A DNA stretch of 64,000 bases, taken from the NCBI RefSeq assembly GCF_035621455.1, contig NZ_CP141822.1, forward strand, positions 682,001 to 746,000, read 5' to 3'. Source of the DNA: Vibrio natriegens NBRC 15636 = ATCC 14048 = DSM 759 (GTDB lineage: Bacteria > Pseudomonadota > Gammaproteobacteria > Enterobacterales > Vibrionaceae). Of the stretch, positions 56,925 to 64,000 are shown piece by piece. Positions within the stretch are counted from its first letter, which is position 1, and every line of letters begins with the position of its first letter. The notes under the pieces are model-generated. The model did not search any database. It saw nothing but the letters and a program-made list of their open reading frames with translations, and was not told the origin of the DNA. A program made the translations under genes and the position numbers.

Positions 56925-57470
56925 ATGACCCAAACCGTTACTCAGGCGCTACAAGATTTTAGCCTACGCTATCAACAAGCTTGGCAAAATAAGCACAATG
57001 AATTGCCATTCAGTGAAGAGCTTGCTGATCTTGTATCTCCATGTGTTGAAGAGAAACGAGATGGGGCGGTCTTATGGAAAGCGTGTCTGCGTGAAGAGCA
57101 AGCTGATTTCACCAATGTTGAAAATGCGATTGAGCTGACGTTGCATGATGACATTAAAGCTTTTTATGGTTCGCAATACAGCGCAGACATGGAAGCGATC
57201 TGGAAGGGTAACGAACTGACATTGTTGCAGGTGTGGAGCGACGACGATTTCGACCGCCTACAAGAGAACATTCTTGGTCATCTGGTGACACAGCGTCGTC
57301 TCAAGCTTAAACCAACCGTTTTTATTGCTGCAACAGACGCAGAGCTGGATGTTATTTCTATCTGTAACTTGACGGGCAATGTCATTCTTGAGCGTCTGGG
57401 TACTTCTCAGCGTGATGTTCTTGCCGATAATGTCAGTGAGTTCCTGACCAATTTAGAAGCTGCGGTGTAA
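56925..57470 (+). CDS. syd: SecY-interacting protein Syd
   Basis: A 181-residue cytosolic protein that binds SecY at the inner membrane. The N-terminus [21 protein letters not shown] and the C-terminal [15 protein letters not shown] match the Syd family. The second part is acidic, as expected for binding to the basic SecY loops. Its stop is 3 bases before the zinc-ribbon gene, so the two are co-transcribed. Confidence 0.94.
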   Translation: MTQTVTQALQDFSLRYQQAWQNKHNELPFSEELADLVSPCVEEKRDGAVLWKACLREEQADFTNVENAIELTLHDDIKAFYGSQYSADMEAIWKGNELTLLQVWSDDDFDRLQENILGHLVTQRRLKLKPTVFIAATDAELDVISICNLTGNVILERLGTSQRDVLADNVSEFLTNLEAAV

Positions 57471-57472
57471 AC

Positions 57473-58249
57473 ATGTACGTTGTTGAATTGCAGTTTGAGT
57501 GTTTTGATAACACTACCGTAAGCGCGGTTGATAAGGCGATTAATGGGTTAATGGACGCACTGCGTTATAACGGCCAGGTACTTGGTCGTGAGTTTCCTAT
57601 TGTGATGGGCGATGGCGAGTTTTTTGTACGTGTGGTTTGCCCGGAGCAGGACAGCCTACACCCGCGTTACCATTCAGACTTTGTCAAAGTGTGTATGAAT
57701 CGTTTGTCGGAAGCCTCTTTGCTCGCGCCGAAAATGCGCTTGCTTGGTCGTGATCTGAACTCTGAACAAGCAGCAGAAGAAGAGACACCAAGCTGGCAGG
57801 TGCTTTATACCACTTACGTACATACTTGTTCGCCACTGCGAAGCGGTGAAACCTTATTACCAATCCCTTTGTACCGCAATGATCCAACACTCAACGGCGA
57901 CCATAAAGCGGTCATTAAGTGGCAAACGGAATGGCAGGCGTGTGATGAAATTCAAATGGCGGGCGGATGCCGTGCTGAGCATGCCGCGCTGCACGAGATA
58001 TGTGATTCTGACAGTGTCCTGTTTCGCCGTGGTTGGGATTTACGTGGCCGTATTGAATACATCACTAAAATTCCGACGTACTACTATCAATACCGCGTTG
58101 GTGGCCAGTCACTTGAAAGTGAAAAAGCACGTAAGTGTCCTAAGTGTGGTGGTGACTGGCTATTAGACGAGCCCTTGCATGACATCTTCTACTTTAAGTG
58201 CGATGACTGCAGAATTGTTTCGAATATCTCTTGGGACCATCTCAAGTAA
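57473..58249 (+). CDS. DUF2310 family zinc-ribbon protein
   Basis: A 258-residue protein with a C-terminal zinc ribbon (CPKCGGDW ... CDDCRI, two CxxC knuckles) and an uncharacterised N-terminal region containing FPIVMGDGEFFVRVVCP. The family is annotated as Zn-ribbon-containing, possibly nucleic-acid-binding. It begins 3 bases after the syd stop codon. Function unknown. Confidence 0.85.
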   Translation: MYVVELQFECFDNTTVSAVDKAINGLMDALRYNGQVLGREFPIVMGDGEFFVRVVCPEQDSLHPRYHSDFVKVCMNRLSEASLLAPKMRLLGRDLNSEQAAEEETPSWQVLYTTYVHTCSPLRSGETLLPIPLYRNDPTLNGDHKAVIKWQTEWQACDEIQMAGGCRAEHAALHEICDSDSVLFRRGWDLRGRIEYITKIPTYYYQYRVGGQSLESEKARKCPKCGGDWLLDEPLHDIFYFKCDDCRIVSNISWDHLK

Positions 58250-58282
58250 CGGTTTTTGTATCTCCTGCTGAATCGAAAAGAA

Positions 58283-58312
58283 AAAGGGCTGATGTTTTCA
58301 CATCAGCCCTTT
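58283..58312. terminator. Terminator shared by the DUF2310 gene and metNIQ
   Basis: A 12-bp stem (58283-58294 with 58301-58312). On the minus strand it is followed by a long T-rich tail, so it suits metQ best; on the plus strand the tail is weak. Confidence 0.8.
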
Positions 58313-58352
58313 CTGCAATGGTCAGCAGAGATGTTTGCTAAGACGGGTTATA

Positions 58353-59162
58353 TTACCAGCCTTTTACAACGCCGCCTTTGAATAGCTCTTTCGCTGCTTC
58401 GTAAACTTCTTCAGTTTGGTAAGCTTTCACGAAGTTTTGTACGTTCTCAGCGTTAACGTTCTCTTCACGCGCTACAACTAGGTTTACGTATGGAGATTCT
58501 TTGTCTTCAACGAACACACCGTCACGCTCTGGAGACAGATCGATAGAGCTTGCGTATGTTGTGTTGATGATAGATAGCGTTACATCGTCTAGTGAACGTG
58601 GAAGTTGTGGCGCTTCAAGTTCGATGATTTCGATGTTTTTAGGGTTGCCAACGATGTCACGTACCGTTGCAAGCAGACCAACGCCGTCACGTAGTTCAAT
58701 CAAACCTTGTTGTTGTAGAAGGATCAGTGCGCGACCTAGGTTAGTTGGGTCGTTTGGTACTGCGATACGCGCGCCATCTTGGATTTCATCAACAGATTTA
58801 ACTTGCTTTGAGTAACCAGCGATTGGGTAAACGAATGTGTTACCTGCGATAGCCAGTTTGTAGCCACGGTCTTTAATCTGTTGATCAAGGTATGGCTTGT
58901 GTTGGAATGCGTTAGCGTCAACTGAACCGTCGTCTAGCGCTGCGTTTGGTGTAACGTAATCAGTAAATGTCACCAACTCAACGTCTAGGTTGTACTTTTC
59001 TTTTGCGATTTTAGCTGCAACTTCCGCAACCTGTGCTTCAGCGCCAGCAATAACACCCACTTTTACTTTGTTCACATCAACTTCTTTATCACCACAACCA
59101 GTAAGTGCTAGAGCAGAAGCGGCTGTTACGACAGTCAAAAGACCTTTAAGGCTAAATTTCAT
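58353..59162 (-). CDS. metQ: Methionine ABC transporter substrate-binding lipoprotein
   Basis: Binds D- and L-methionine at the periplasmic face for import by MetNI. The 269 residues begin with a signal peptide and lipobox LTGC (Cys23) and contain the NlpA/MetQ-family pattern KVGVIAGAEAQVAEVAA, VDANAFQHKPYLDQQ and AVPNDPTNLGRALILLQ. It is the last gene of metN-metI-metQ. Confidence 0.97.
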   Translation of the reverse strand: MKFSLKGLLTVVTAASALALTGCGDKEVDVNKVKVGVIAGAEAQVAEVAAKIAKEKYNLDVELVTFTDYVTPNAALDDGSVDANAFQHKPYLDQQIKDRGYKLAIAGNTFVYPIAGYSKQVKSVDEIQDGARIAVPNDPTNLGRALILLQQQGLIELRDGVGLLATVRDIVGNPKNIEIIELEAPQLPRSLDDVTLSIINTTYASSIDLSPERDGVFVEDKESPYVNLVVAREENVNAENVQNFVKAYQTEEVYEAAKELFKGGVVKGW

Positions 59163-59195
59163 CGGTATCTCCTTATAATTTATGTAATTTGATGC

Positions 59196-59873
59196 TTATC
59201 TGTGATCCACGCGGCGTACCACTGCGTCGCCGATAGACTGAATAATTTGTACTAGAACAATGAGCATGACGACGGTAACAGCCATGATTGTCACATCGTA
59301 ACGGTGGAAACCGTAACGGATTGCAACGTCTCCCAAACCACCGCCGCCAACGGTACCTGCCATTGCAGAGTAGCTGACCAAGGTTACGAGTGTAATTGTC
59401 ACTGAGTTAACAATAGTCGGCATTGCTTCAGGTAGCAGAACTTTTGTAATGATTTGTACAGGTGTGGCACCCATAGATTGTGCCGCTTCCACTAAGCCAG
59501 TTGGTACCTCAAGTAGGGCACCTTCGATAAGGCGCGCAACAAACGGAATGGCACCAATGGTGAGCGGTACGATTGCTGCGGTTGTACCAATAAAGGTGCC
59601 GACCAGCATTTTAGTCACTGGGATAATCGCAACCATCAGTACAAGGAATGGCACAGAACGGCCCACGTTAACAATCGCGCCTAGAGTGCTATTAAGCTTA
59701 GTATTCTCTAGCAGACCACCTTTTTTAGTGATGTGCAAAATAACGCCTAAAGGAATACCAATAGCAAAGCCGACAATACCCGCAACTGCAACCATGTATA
59801 CCGTTTCCCAGGTTGCCCCAAGAAGTAGATTGCTATTTAGGCTCAGCCATTCAGAAGCCGTATTAAAGGACAT
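59196..59873 (-). CDS. metI: Methionine ABC transporter permease
   Basis: A 225-residue inner-membrane permease with five hydrophobic segments and the EAA loop that docks on MetN ([20 protein letters not shown]). The ATG at 59873 overlaps the metN end by 11 bases and follows GAGGT; a TTG two codons earlier is rejected. Confidence 0.96.
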   Translation of the reverse strand: MSFNTASEWLSLNSNLLLGATWETVYMVAVAGIVGFAIGIPLGVILHITKKGGLLENTKLNSTLGAIVNVGRSVPFLVLMVAIIPVTKMLVGTFIGTTAAIVPLTIGAIPFVARLIEGALLEVPTGLVEAAQSMGATPVQIITKVLLPEAMPTIVNSVTITLVTLVSYSAMAGTVGGGGLGDVAIRYGFHRYDVTIMAVTVVMLIVLVQIIQSIGDAVVRRVDHR

Positions 59874-60897
59874 AACCAAGTACCTCTACTTTCACGTTGT
59901 GTTCACGCAGGTATTCGATTGCTGCGTTGTCATCTTGTTCATTACCAAACAGTTCAGCGACCATCATGCCGAATTTCACGCCACCGGCGTAATCAAGATC
60001 TGAACTTAGGATACTCACATCAATATTGTATTTGCGTGAAATCTGAGACATCAATGGAGCGTCAACCGTTGCGCCAGTGAACTCCATACGGACTAGCGGG
60101 TAGCTACCCTCAACACGGCTTGATTGAAGTCGAGCCTGGTAATCTTCAGGAATAGACAGATCCAGAGTCGAGCGAATGAACTCGTGCGCCAGTTCTGTTT
60201 TCGGGTGAGCAAAAATTTCACCCACGGTGCCTTTCTCAACCAGTTCGCCACCACCGATGATCGCCACTTCGTGACAGATGCTTTTAACCACTTCCATTTC
60301 ATGAGTGATCAGCAAAATAGTGATGTTGAGTTTACGGTTGATCTTCTTTAATAACTCAAGGATTGATTGAGTCGTTGCCGGATCTAATGCGCTGGTGGCT
60401 TCGTCACAAAGTAGAACGCTTGGATCAGAGGCTAATGCACGAGCAATGGCTACACGCTGCTTTTGGCCGCCACTTAAGTTCGCTGGGTAGCTTTCATGTT
60501 TGTCTTCTAATCCTACTAGTTTCAGTAGTTCAGTGACTTTCGCATTGATATGCGATTTATCTTTACCTGCGAGTTCAAGAGGTAGGGCAACGTTGTCGAA
60601 AACGGTACGAGACGACAGCAGGTTAAAGTGCTGGAAAATCATGCCGATGTTACGACGTGTTTCTACTAGTTGTGTTTTGCTTAGTTTGGTCAGGTCAACG
60701 CCATCTACGATGATGGAGCCAGAGGTCGGAGCCTCTAACATGTTCACACAGCGAATCAGAGTACTTTTACCAGCACCTGACGAGCCGATCACCCCAAAGA
60801 TGGTGCCCTTGGCGATATGTAGGTTAATGTCTTTCAGAGCCAGAATTTCTTTGCTGCCCTGGTAGAACACTTTATTGACGTTTTCTATTTCTATCAT
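59863..60897 (-). CDS. metN: Methionine ABC transporter ATP-binding protein
   Basis: The 344-residue ATPase of the MetNIQ importer. The nucleotide-binding domain (1-240) has the Walker A motif GSSGAGKST, signature LSGGQKQR and Walker [13 protein letters not shown]. The C-terminal NIL/ACT-like domain (about 265-344) mediates inhibition by intracellular methionine. It is first in the operon, downstream of a MetJ-type promoter. Confidence 0.98.
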   Translation of the reverse strand: MIEIENVNKVFYQGSKEILALKDINLHIAKGTIFGVIGSSGAGKSTLIRCVNMLEAPTSGSIIVDGVDLTKLSKTQLVETRRNIGMIFQHFNLLSSRTVFDNVALPLELAGKDKSHINAKVTELLKLVGLEDKHESYPANLSGGQKQRVAIARALASDPSVLLCDEATSALDPATTQSILELLKKINRKLNITILLITHEMEVVKSICHEVAIIGGGELVEKGTVGEIFAHPKTELAHEFIRSTLDLSIPEDYQARLQSSRVEGSYPLVRMEFTGATVDAPLMSQISRKYNIDVSILSSDLDYAGGVKFGMMVAELFGNEQDDNAAIEYLREHNVKVEVLGYVL

Positions 60898-60988
60898 GTT
60901 TCAACCTGCATAGAGATATGGGGAACTTCGTTGTCAAAAACGGCTTTTGACAGAACTTAATTTTGAGCTCTATCTCAATTTTCAGTTG

Positions 60989-61017
60989 ATGCTATGGGTT
61001 AAGATGATTTAAGTCAA
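60989..61017 (-). promoter_or_regulatory. metN promoter
   Basis: On the minus strand TTGACT (61017-61012) and TAGCAT (60994-60989) have 17-base spacing. The predicted leader is about 85 bases. The other part of the 60898-61239 gap holds the met boxes and the gmhB upstream region. Confidence 0.7.
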
Positions 61018-61018
61018 T

Positions 61019-61050
61019 AGATATTTTTACGTCTAGACGTCTAAATGTGC
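61019..61050 (-). promoter_or_regulatory. MetJ operator (tandem met boxes)
   Basis: Four abutting 8-bp units beside the -35: AGATATTT, TTACGTCT, AGACGTCT and AAATGTGC, matching the met box AGACGTCT at 5, 6, 8 and 4 positions. MetJ needs at least two tandem boxes, so methionine repression of metNIQ is expected. Confidence 0.85.
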
Positions 61051-61239
61051 AAACGTTCTGATATCGGAACTTGGTTCTGTCAGAGGTGTATTTTCGAACA
61101 TAAGATGAAAGCCCCCGAGATTCAACGATTCTTGAGACGTAGCGTGCTGATTTGTCTCAATGTCAATCTAAATAGATAGTGTTGAAGCTTATAAGGTATG
61201 TAATAATCTGCTTAAACCGAGCTAATAGAGAAATACGTT

Positions 61240-61791
61240 TTGGCAAAACCTGCTGTTTTTATCGACCGTGATGGCGTGATTAACGTCGATCATGGTTACG
61301 TTCATGACGAACATGATTTTGAGTACATTGACGGTGTGTTTGAAGCGACGAAAGCGCTGAAAGACCAAGGTTACATGTTGGTTCTTGTGACGAATCAATC
61401 TGGTATCGCACGCGGTAAATTCAGTGAAGACCGATTTTTATCTCTGACTCAATGGATGGATTGGAACTTTGTTGATCACGGCGTTGAGTTTGACGGCTTC
61501 TATTACTGCCCGCATCACTCTGAAGAGGGCATTGGCGAATACAAGCAAGATTGCGACTGCCGTAAGCCAAAGCCGGGTATGTTCATTTCTGCACGTGACT
61601 TCCTGAAGATCGACATGGAAAAATCGGTCATGATTGGCGATAAAGCGGAAGACATGATGGCAGCAGAAGCCGCTGGCGTAGGGACCAAGATTCTTGTACG
61701 TACCGGCAAACCAATTACTGAGCAGGGTGAAGCGCTAGCGACTGTAGTATTGGATAGCATTGCTGACGTTCCTGCATATTTAAACAAATAA
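61240..61791 (+). CDS. gmhB: D-glycero-beta-D-manno-heptose 1,7-bisphosphate 7-phosphatase
   Basis: A HAD-superfamily phosphatase in synthesis of the ADP-heptose of the LPS core. The 183 residues have the HAD motif FIDRDGVIN (nucleophile Asp), [10 protein letters not shown], a zinc-binding cluster YCPHHSEEG and DCDCRKP, and [15 protein letters not shown]. It starts with TTG at 61240; the next candidate starts would remove the catalytic motif. The Shine-Dalgarno is weak. Confidence 0.96.
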   Translation: MAKPAVFIDRDGVINVDHGYVHDEHDFEYIDGVFEATKALKDQGYMLVLVTNQSGIARGKFSEDRFLSLTQWMDWNFVDHGVEFDGFYYCPHHSEEGIGEYKQDCDCRKPKPGMFISARDFLKIDMEKSVMIGDKAEDMMAAEAAGVGTKILVRTGKPITEQGEALATVVLDSIADVPAYLNK

Positions 61792-61810
61792 CATCATCGC
61801 TATATTTTTA

Positions 61811-61832
61811 AAGGGAAGCACTGGCTTCCCTT
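61811..61832 (+). terminator. Terminator of gmhB
   Basis: AAGGGAAGC pairs with GCTTCCCTT around four bases, followed by T-rich sequence. Confidence 0.8.
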
Positions 61833-61892
61833 TTCTCTATTTGTTGTTAAAGTTCATTTACCTAAGTTTCTACCCACTTTATTTGATCACCT

Positions 61893-62846
61893 ATGAACAA
61901 AAAACTCACCATTCTTGATATCGCAAAACTGGCTGGCGTTGGTAAGTCGACGGTAAGTCGTGTGCTCACGAACGATCCCAAGGTAAAGCCAGAAACGCGT
62001 GAGAAGGTTGAAAAAATCATTCGTGATTCAGGTTATGTTCCTTCCAAATCCGCTCAGTCGATGCGTGGAGGAAGTCAAAAGGTGGTGGGCGTGATCATTT
62101 CTCGTTTAGATTCACCATCAGAAAACCAAGCCGTAGGCACCATGCTTCGTGAGTTATATTCTGCTGGTTATGATGTGGTGATCATGGAAAGCCAGTTTGA
62201 TCGCCAAAAAACCATTGAGCATCTTGAGGTTCTTAGACGTCGCAATGTAGATGGCGTGATTGTATTTGGTTTTACAGGTTGCGATGAGAAGGCCCTCGCT
62301 GAGTGGGGCAGTCGTATTGTGGTGATTGCCATGGATACGAATGAGGTTTCCTCTATTAATTATGATAACCAGGGCATTATCGATATGGCGCTCTCTCACC
62401 TAGAGCAGCAATCGCTTTCTCGTATTGCCTATATCGGTGTAGATTCTGATGACAGAACCACGGGGTTTGCCCGTTTGAATGCTTACCAGTTGTGGTGCCA
62501 GAGCAGAAATATCCAGCCTTGCTTTAAGACCGGAGCACTTAGCCATGAGAGTGCTTATCAGTTGGTCGATCACGTATTACAACAAGACACCCAAGCCATT
62601 GTTTGTGCCAGTGATACGCTTGCACTTGGGGTTATTAAACGTCTACAAGAGTTAGGACGTGAAGATGTTGTCGTCACTGGCGTGGGCGGCAATGAACTCC
62701 TTTCTTTTCTTTTCCCGAATATCTTCAGTGTCGATCCTGGTTATACGCATGCAGGCAAAAAAGCCGCTAACATGCTGATTAATCAGTTGAGCGGCAATGA
62801 CTCTTTACTCCACTTCACCCAGAAACCTGTCAGCCACCACGGCTAG
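61893..62846 (+). CDS. treR: Trehalose operon repressor TreR (LacI family)
   Basis: A 317-residue LacI-family repressor. The helix-turn-helix and hinge cover about 1-60 (LTILDIAKLAGVGKSTVSRV, YVPSKSAQSMRGG); the rest is a periplasmic-binding-like effector domain that in E. coli binds trehalose-6-phosphate. It resembles E. coli TreR (315 residues) throughout and lies directly before treB, with two TreR-like operators in between. Confidence 0.95.
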   Translation: MNKKLTILDIAKLAGVGKSTVSRVLTNDPKVKPETREKVEKIIRDSGYVPSKSAQSMRGGSQKVVGVIISRLDSPSENQAVGTMLRELYSAGYDVVIMESQFDRQKTIEHLEVLRRRNVDGVIVFGFTGCDEKALAEWGSRIVVIAMDTNEVSSINYDNQGIIDMALSHLEQQSLSRIAYIGVDSDDRTTGFARLNAYQLWCQSRNIQPCFKTGALSHESAYQLVDHVLQQDTQAIVCASDTLALGVIKRLQELGREDVVVTGVGGNELLSFLFPNIFSVDPGYTHAGKKAANMLINQLSGNDSLLHFTQKPVSHHG

Positions 62847-62894
62847 ATGTATATGCCATAGTCGCATAATGAGTGTTCTGCTCTAGACTTAGTT

Positions 62895-62910
62895 TGTGAT
62901 CCTTTTCAAT
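62895..62910 (+). promoter_or_regulatory. CRP-cAMP site of treB
   Basis: TGTGA, six bases, then TCAAT: eight of the ten core positions. Its centre is about 63 bases before the predicted treB transcription start, typical for a class I activation site. Confidence 0.55.
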
Positions 62911-62911
62911 T

Positions 62912-62929
62912 AATGGGACTGTTCCCATT
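62912..62929. promoter_or_regulatory. TreR operator 1
   Basis: An 18-bp palindrome AATGGGACTGTTCCCATT with one mismatched central pair. It overlaps the region just upstream of the treB -35. Confidence 0.8.
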
Positions 62930-62959
62930 TTGTTTTTTATCTTCAGGTGGCAATATAAA
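62930..62959 (+). promoter_or_regulatory. treB promoter
   Basis: TTGTTT (62930-62935) and TATAAA (62954-62959) have 18-base spacing, lying between the two TreR-like operators. Confidence 0.5.
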
Positions 62960-62966
62960 ACCACTT

Positions 62967-62984
62967 CGTGGGAATGTTCCCATT
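62967..62984. promoter_or_regulatory. TreR operator 2
   Basis: CGTGGGAATGTTCCCATT shares 15 of 18 bases with operator 1 and lies just downstream of the predicted transcription start. The two centres are 55 bases apart. Confidence 0.8.
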
Positions 62985-63037
62985 AATAATAAATACAAAG
63001 AAAAGTTAAACATATCCAATACAGGGTGGGCAAAGTT

Positions 63038-64000
63038 ATGAGTAAGATTGCGCGTCAAGATGTACAGCGTCTTATTGAGCTGGTCGGTGGGCCAGACAAT
63101 ATTGCAAGTGTGAGTCACTGCTTAACTCGTTTACGTTTTGTACTTAATAATACTGAGCAAGCTGACATCAAGCAGTTAGAAGCTCTGTCTATAGTAAAAG
63201 GCTGTTTTACCAACGCAGGTCAATTTCAGGTCGTTATCGGTACTGAAGTCGATGAAGTGTACAAGGTACTGATCGAGATGACGGGTAAAAGCGAAGCCAG
63301 CAAAGATGAATCAAAAAATGCCGCGCGTCAGAACATGAACATCGTTGAGCGTGGCATCTCTCACCTTGCTGAAATCTTCGTGCCTCTGCTACCAGCTATC
63401 ATCACTGGTGGTCTGATTCTTGGCTTCCGTAATGTGATTGGTGACATCAAGATGTTTGATGGCCAAACGCTGACCGAAATCAGTCAGTTCTGGGCGACGG
63501 TCCATTCATTCCTATGGCTGATTGGTGAAGCGATCTTCTTCTTCCTGCCTGTTGGCGTCTGTTGGTCAACAGTGAGAAAGCTCGGTGGTACGCCGATTCT
63601 GGGGATCACGCTCGGTGTGACTCTGGTCTCTCCGCAGTTAATGAACGCCTATTTGATTGGTAAACAAGTACCGGAAGTGTGGGATTTCGGTTGGTTTGTG
63701 ATTGAAAAAGTGGGTTATCAGGCACAGGTGATTCCTGCCATGCTCGCGGGTATCGCACTGGCGTATATCGAAAAATACCTTAAACGTATCACTCCGTCTT
63801 ACTTGTATCTGGTTGTGGTGCCATTTGTTTCCATCATTATTTCGGTGATTCTTGCACACTCTATCATCGGTCCATTTGGCCGCATGTTAGGTAACGGTGT
63901 GGCATTCGCTGCTAAGGCTGCCATGACGGGAGACTTTGCCATCATTGGCTCGACAGTCTTCGGTTTCTTGTACGCGCCATTGGTTATCACCGGTATTCAC
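63038..64000 (+). CDS. treB: Trehalose-specific PTS enzyme IIBC (partial, runs off the window)
   Basis: Imports and phosphorylates trehalose to trehalose-6-phosphate. The first 321 residues are present: an EIIB domain (about 1-85) with the phosphorylated Cys28 in SVSHCLTRLRF, then the EIIC membrane domain (LAEIFVPLLPAIITGGLILG, GGTPILGITLGVTLVSP, GFLYAPLVITGIH). The frame is open to the edge. The ribosome-binding site (GGGTGG) coincides with the region complementary to the VcdRP-like RNA. Controlled by TreR and probably CRP. Confidence 0.97.
   Translation, partial: MSKIARQDVQRLIELVGGPDNIASVSHCLTRLRFVLNNTEQADIKQLEALSIVKGCFTNAGQFQVVIGTEVDEVYKVLIEMTGKSEASKDESKNAARQNMNIVERGISHLAEIFVPLLPAIITGGLILGFRNVIGDIKMFDGQTLTEISQFWATVHSFLWLIGEAIFFFLPVGVCWSTVRKLGGTPILGITLGVTLVSPQLMNAYLIGKQVPEVWDFGWFVIEKVGYQAQVIPAMLAGIALAYIEKYLKRITPSYLYLVVVPFVSIIISVILAHSIIGPFGRMLGNGVAFAAKAAMTGDFAIIGSTVFGFLYAPLVITGIH

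Noticed and set aside
60898..61018. SAM riboswitch in the metN leader
   Set aside because: The short leader shows no such fold, and tandem met boxes indicate MetJ control.
1..64000. Prophage, integrative element, CRISPR array, tRNA or rRNA genes
   Set aside because: No integrase, transposase, phage structural genes, regularly spaced direct repeats or tRNA/rRNA sequences were recognised; gene order is that of a conserved vibrio chromosome.

Overview
The window is chromosomal DNA of a Vibrio, most likely of the Harveyi clade (the alginolyticus/parahaemolyticus/campbellii group). The evidence is the gene content and order: a sodium-type polar flagellar stator pair pomA-pomB, dnaK-dnaJ followed by type IV minor pilin genes, tadA-mltF-purL, gpt-frsA-crl-proBA, nrdR-ribD-ribE-ribBX-ribH-nusB-thiL-pgpA, xseB-ispA-dxs, and gcvB/gcvA beside rlmM. 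Nearly all of it is ordinary core genome. No prophage, transposase gene, CRISPR array, rRNA or tRNA gene was seen. Species is inferred, not demonstrated.

Layout. 1-0.9 kb: end of a sodium/dicarboxylate-type symporter. 1.1-4.5 kb: dnaK and dnaJ behind a heat-shock type promoter. 4.5-7.9 kb: minor pilins (one pilE-like gene facing a fimT-pilW-pilX-pilV operon). 8.2-17 kb: AbgT-family transporter, tadA, a 44-residue basic ORF, mltF, and purL with a PurR-like operator. 17.2-20 kb: a two-gene operon for an RCC1-propeller lipoprotein and a di-heme lipoprotein. 20.5-25 kb: small Vibrio proteins of unknown function, an aspartoacylase-like hydrolase and pepD. 25.3-25.7 kb: a probable dual-function RNA resembling V. 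cholerae VcdRP, with a 28-codon ORF, a CCCC motif and a terminator. 26-32.4 kb: purine permease (PurR-like site), gpt, frsA, crl, proB, proA. 32.5-38.7 kb: riboflavin, thiamine and phospholipid genes. 38.8-41.8 kb: isoprenoid genes. 42-43.8 kb: pomAB, then a ~270-bp MITE-like palindromic repeat. 44.3-49.4 kb: thiI, GcvB RNA, gcvA, a hydrolase, a DUF423 gene and rlmM. 49.5-56.8 kb: xni, ppnN, two c-di-GMP-type proteins and queF. 56.9-60.9 kb: syd, a zinc-ribbon protein and the MetJ-type metNIQ operon. 61.2-64 kb: gmhB, treR and the start of treB, the latter with two TreR-like operators and a CRP-like site.

The most notable observation is the unannotated dual-function RNA at 25.35-25.66 kb. Its CCCC-containing segment can form 11 contiguous base pairs with the ribosome-binding site of treB at the far end of the same window. 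This matches, as far as I recall, what is described for VcdR and sugar PTS mRNAs in V. cholerae. Other points of interest are the GcvB RNA opposite gcvA, a nested, possibly bistable RNA fold between ribE and ribBX, the RCC1/di-heme operon, a TPR protein ending in what looks like a degenerate GGDEF domain, and the 44-residue Arg/Lys-rich ORF.

The genes are read mainly as housekeeping modules with visible local regulation: sigma-32-like (dnaK), PurR-like (purL and the purine permease), MetJ (metNIQ), TreR and CRP (treB), and CRP (the VcdRP-like RNA). All functional names rest on recognition of sequence families, without database searches.
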